A DNA stretch of 8,668 bases, taken from Anthropogastromicrobium chipingensis_A (lineage in GTDB: Bacteria > Bacillota > Clostridia > Lachnospirales > Lachnospiraceae). Below are positions 7,701-8,668 of the stretch, in pieces. Position 1 is the first letter of the stretch; each line of letters begins with the position of its first letter. The stretch is from positions 1-8,668 of the forward strand of contig CAVCXB010000129.1 in assembly GCA_963605535.1 (NCBI GenBank). Reading direction: 5' to 3'. Under the pieces are notes generated by a model. That model ran no database searches, was not told where the DNA came from, and worked only from the letters and a program-made list of their open reading frames with translations. A program made the position numbers and the translations under genes.

Positions 7701-8386
7701 ATTATTGTGCCGTCTATTGTCTGTACGCAGAAGGAAAGGGAGAGAGAAGCAGATGCCAAGAAATCGCTTGCGGACTGCTGCATGCCATCTTTTTCTAATG
7801 TGGTGTGCATGCAAAGCGTCCACTTGCCGTCAGCGGTGCGATGCGTCTCTGCATTGATGCCATCCGATGCGATATGGATAGCTGGCACCTTTTTAAGCCA
7901 GACACTTCGATAAATGCCTGCGCCGGAGTACCAGCGGCTGTTCGGGGACTGGTAGCGTACGTGCACGAGAATTGTGTTGTCGCCTGTTTTTAAGAATGGA
8001 GTTAGACGAACTTCAAATGAGGAGTAGCCATATTTCCATTCGCCGGCCTGCATTCCATTTACGAAGATCGTGCAATCCATATAGACTCCTTCGAAGTAGA
8101 GGAGCCAATCATTGTTATCTGCGTTGGATGATGTGTCGAAATCAAGGACATCGCTGGAGAGTGTTTTCTGATACCAGCTTTCGCTGTTTTCGTAGTGGTC
8201 AGAGCTGTTTGAGATCAGCCAGTCGTGTGGCAGATTCACGGGTTGGAAACGTGCGTCGTCTGGGGACGGAAGTTTTGATGAACGCCCAGATGGAAGCTCA
8301 GATGAAAGCTCGGTAGGAGCGTTGGTGTCGGATAATGGCTGCTTGAAAAAGAGCCATTCCGAGTTGATGCGTCTGCAAGTATTCAT
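4787..8386 (-). CDS. GH2 beta-galactosidase-type enzyme, large, with extra Ig-like and CBM6-like C-terminal modules
   Basis: A 1199-residue retaining exo-glycosidase, probably cleaving terminal beta-galactosides; other GH2 specificities cannot be excluded. Approximate modules: sugar-binding jelly roll 1-190 (NLPHDWLIS, then WYSGAGIYRSVWL); Ig-like 195-290; TIM barrel 293-582 with RDRNHPSVILWSIGNEIYD (acid/base E405) and IYGSETSS (nucleophile E484); DUF4982-like domain 590-667 (PYWDFNPGQ, VRVYTNAPKAALYLND); a further Ig/sandwich 672-780; a Big2-like Ig domain 835-930; and two CBM6-like sandwiches, 945-1073 and 1077-1199 (ending FDLKSIHFVKKDK). There is no signal peptide. The start is ATG at 8386: AGAAAGG lies 11 nt upstream and homology begins here. 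A GTG at 8431 would add 15 residues but lacks a ribosome-binding site. Residues ~26-42 are a Ser/Pro/Leu-rich insert. The gene converges on the arabinoside operon and has its own terminator. Confidence 0.92.
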   Translation of the reverse strand: MNTCRRINSEWLFFKQPLSDTNAPTELSSELPSGRSSKLPSPDDARFQPVNLPHDWLISNSSDHYENSESWYQKTLSSDVLDFDTSSNADNNDWLLYFEGVYMDCTIFVNGMQAGEWKYGYSSFEVRLTPFLKTGDNTILVHVRYQSPNSRWYSGAGIYRSVWLKKVPAIHIASDGINAETHRTADGKWTLCMHTTLEKDGMQQSASDFLASASLSLSFCVQTIDGTIIHSGICENTPVTLTDIKPWDVSDPNLYQIVCTLSENGTAIQTETITTGFRTTRFDPNEGFFLNDVHMKLKGVCQHHDLGALGAAVNRSAIKRQLLILKSMGVNAVRTTHNMPAVELLELADKMGILIVDEAFDMWEMRKTPYDYGRFFKEWSARDVKSWICRDRNHPSVILWSIGNEIYDTHANEHGQEITRYLKEQVLLHDPYGHALPTIGSNFMQGENARKCADILKIAGYNYAERLYNKQHADHPDWVIYGSETSSTVQSRGIYHFPLAKPLLTDDDGQCSSLGNSTVNWGAKNQQFCAVSDLHMPFSLGQFLWSGFDYIGEPTPYQSRNSFFGQIDTAGFPKDAYYFYQSVWTDVNTNPMIHILPYWDFNPGQMIDVRVYTNAPKAALYLNDTLIGEKELAHTEEDNMIADWSLPYEKGVLTAIAYDEAGNEIARDTKHSFGDAASLRLRADRVTVPADGAELIFVTIDALDADGYVVANANNRVHVTVEGEGLLAGLDNGDSTDYEPYKGDCRRLFSGKLLAMIAPTLTAGTITVTASSDGLASAVLTLNTVAYDSEMTQTDFAHSNPNGKANTNIPSSKDRCANDLHIMTITRDPLADAVSQATDIPVRSITLSCKDSLVLTADKPCAVISAVTHPANATAQPLEWKLTNAEGVVVPYAALEPIDNTHMRIRAFADGNFFVRCSVTNGRGCTVLYSTLEFKADQIGTMNLDPYTFTVGSLYASAEGEVANGNAHGAATGSEGTTSITYGPFDFGTFGTDTVTIPIFETENRPIDLTFIEGRTDKQPGTVLCAGRYDKQMIWDQYQEETFTLPKRLTGVTTFTIQVTDRKLHIGGLTFKRLEKAWTRLAASDIDRIYGDAFCRTDDAITGIGNNVTIEYTDMDFGDETSVVIEITGRSPIAKNTIHVRTSNGAEEALNIAEFTYSEDYTTKRFPVTVLSGSQTVTLLFLPGSNFDLKSIHFVKKDK

Positions 8387-8431
8387 AAAAAACCATGCCT
8401 TTCTGTGACCCGCTGGGATATCGGCAGGCAC

Positions 8432-8459
8432 TATGTATTAAGGCTACTTTAGCATACAA
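8432..8459 (-). promoter_or_regulatory. Possible weak promoter of the GH2 gene
   Basis: On the minus strand, TTGTAT (8459-8454) and TACATA (8437-8432) are 16 nt apart, loosely like a sigma-A -35/-10 pair, and lie about 46 bp upstream of the ATG. The -10 match is poor. I list it because the space between the GH2 start and the presumed mobile-element end is only about 90 bp, so a native promoter must lie here if the element did not supply one. Confidence 0.25.
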
Positions 8460-8467
8460 CGCTTTAA
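8454..8467 (-). promoter_or_regulatory. cre-like / LacI-family-like operator candidate before GH2
   Basis: Read on the minus strand, TTAAAGCGTTGTAT matches the CcpA cre pattern TGAAAGCGTTTTCA at 10 of 14 positions, including the central AAAGCGTT. It overlaps the candidate -35 box, where a catabolite repressor or a LacI-type sugar regulator could block transcription. The outer bases do not match well, and one such site can arise by chance. Confidence 0.25.
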
Positions 8468-8485
8468 GGTGCAAGGGGTGTATGT

Positions 8486-8570
8486 GCACCCCGGAAATTT
8501 ATTGCATCCCGGAAGTGTGTGAAGGTGTGGCCCGGAAATTTATTGCAGCCGGGAAAAATGCACCCCGGTA
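8486..8570 (+). repeat. Array of five CCCGG-type repeats
   Basis: CCCGGAAATTTATTGCA occurs exactly twice, at 8490-8506 and 8531-8547. Related shorter units are CCCGGAAG at 8508, CCGGGAAAAATGCA at 8549 and CCCGGTAG at 8564. GCACCCCGG also occurs twice, at 8486 and 8560. Unit starts are 18, 23, 18 and 15 bp apart. Such spaced direct repeats suggest multiple binding sites for one protein. Confidence 0.8.
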
Positions 8571-8622
8571 GTTTTGTGGCTACTGTTCATGAGTGGGGTT
8601 AAAGGAAGCACTTATGAAGTCT

Positions 8623-8658
8623 CCACGCCCATGCGGTGCATAGCTCCTATGGACGTGG
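8623..8658. repeat. Imperfect inverted repeat near the right edge
   Basis: CCACGCCCAT (8623-8632) and ATGGACGTGG (8649-8658) are complementary at 9 of 10 positions. Between them is a small second palindrome, ATGC-GGT-GCAT (8631-8641). This could be an RNA hairpin or an operator inside the presumed mobile element. The function is unknown. Confidence 0.4.
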
Positions 8659-8668
8659 TATCTGAAAC

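Larger units (their letters stand above)
8475..8668. mobile_element. Probable end of an insertion sequence, truncated by the window
   Basis: About 90 bp upstream of GH2 the sequence changes character. A 6-bp inverted repeat (GGGGTG 8475-8480, CACCCC 8487-8492) opens an array of CCCGG-type repeats lasting to about 8570, followed by non-repeated sequence to the edge. Reiterated short repeats just inside a terminus, which often begins with TG (a candidate is TGTATG at 8479), are known from IS21-family ends, where the transposase binds. No transposase is present in the window, only one end is visible, and no target duplication can be checked. The family assignment is a guess; an unrelated repeat-rich regulatory region is the alternative. 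Confidence 0.4.

Noticed and set aside
8475..8570. CRISPR array
   Set aside because: The repeats are short (7-17 bp), unequal and spaced 15-23 bp apart. They lack the uniform repeat-spacer length of CRISPR, and no cas gene is present.

Overview
The window reads as a carbohydrate-use locus from a plant-polysaccharide-degrading Firmicute, most likely a gut Clostridia/Lachnospiraceae-type bacterium. This is inferred from the enzyme set (GH51, GH43, type B carboxylesterase, GH2), the moderate GC content, the purine-rich Shine-Dalgarno sequences and the frequent TTG starts. There is no taxonomic marker, so the assignment is tentative. None of the enzymes shows a signal peptide, so they probably act in the cytoplasm on imported oligosaccharides.

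Layout. Positions 1-47 are GC-rich and hold a strong hairpin directly before the GH51 start. Positions 48-1589 (+) encode an intact GH51 alpha-L-arabinofuranosidase. Its last 143 codons, plus the leader of the next gene, are repeated exactly in tandem (period 489 bp). This leaves an orphan C-terminal fragment at 1611-2078. Positions 2151-3548 (+) encode an intact GH43 enzyme with a C-terminal carbohydrate-binding-like sandwich. Positions 3632-4595 (+) are the two ends of a type B carboxylesterase; the middle, with the nucleophile serine and the oxyanion hole, is missing and the reading frame changes at the join. The remnant also carries a 15-bp tandem duplication. Positions 4596-4786 are non-coding, with hairpins that include a convincing terminator for the opposite strand. 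Positions 4787-8386 (-) encode a very large GH2 beta-galactosidase-type enzyme with extra Ig-like and CBM6-like modules. Positions 8387-8668 hold the GH2 leader, then an array of CCCGG-type repeats that looks like one end of an insertion sequence (IS21-like organisation is a guess) running out of the window.

How the genes work together. The plus-strand genes look like a small operon for arabinose-containing, possibly esterified, hemicellulose or pectin side chains: GH51 and GH43 release arabinose or xylose and the esterase would remove acyl groups. The convergent GH2 enzyme would remove galactose or a related beta-linked sugar.

I see no new defence system, CRISPR array, biosynthetic cluster or RNA gene. 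What stands out is structural: an exact 489-bp tandem duplication with 2-bp microhomology, a 15-bp tandem duplication seeded by a 9-bp repeat, an internal frame-breaking deletion, an odd hairpin in place of a normal ribosome-binding region, and a mobile-element end, all in 8.7 kb. Either this locus is decaying or rearranging, or parts of the contig are misassembled. Read-level evidence would decide.
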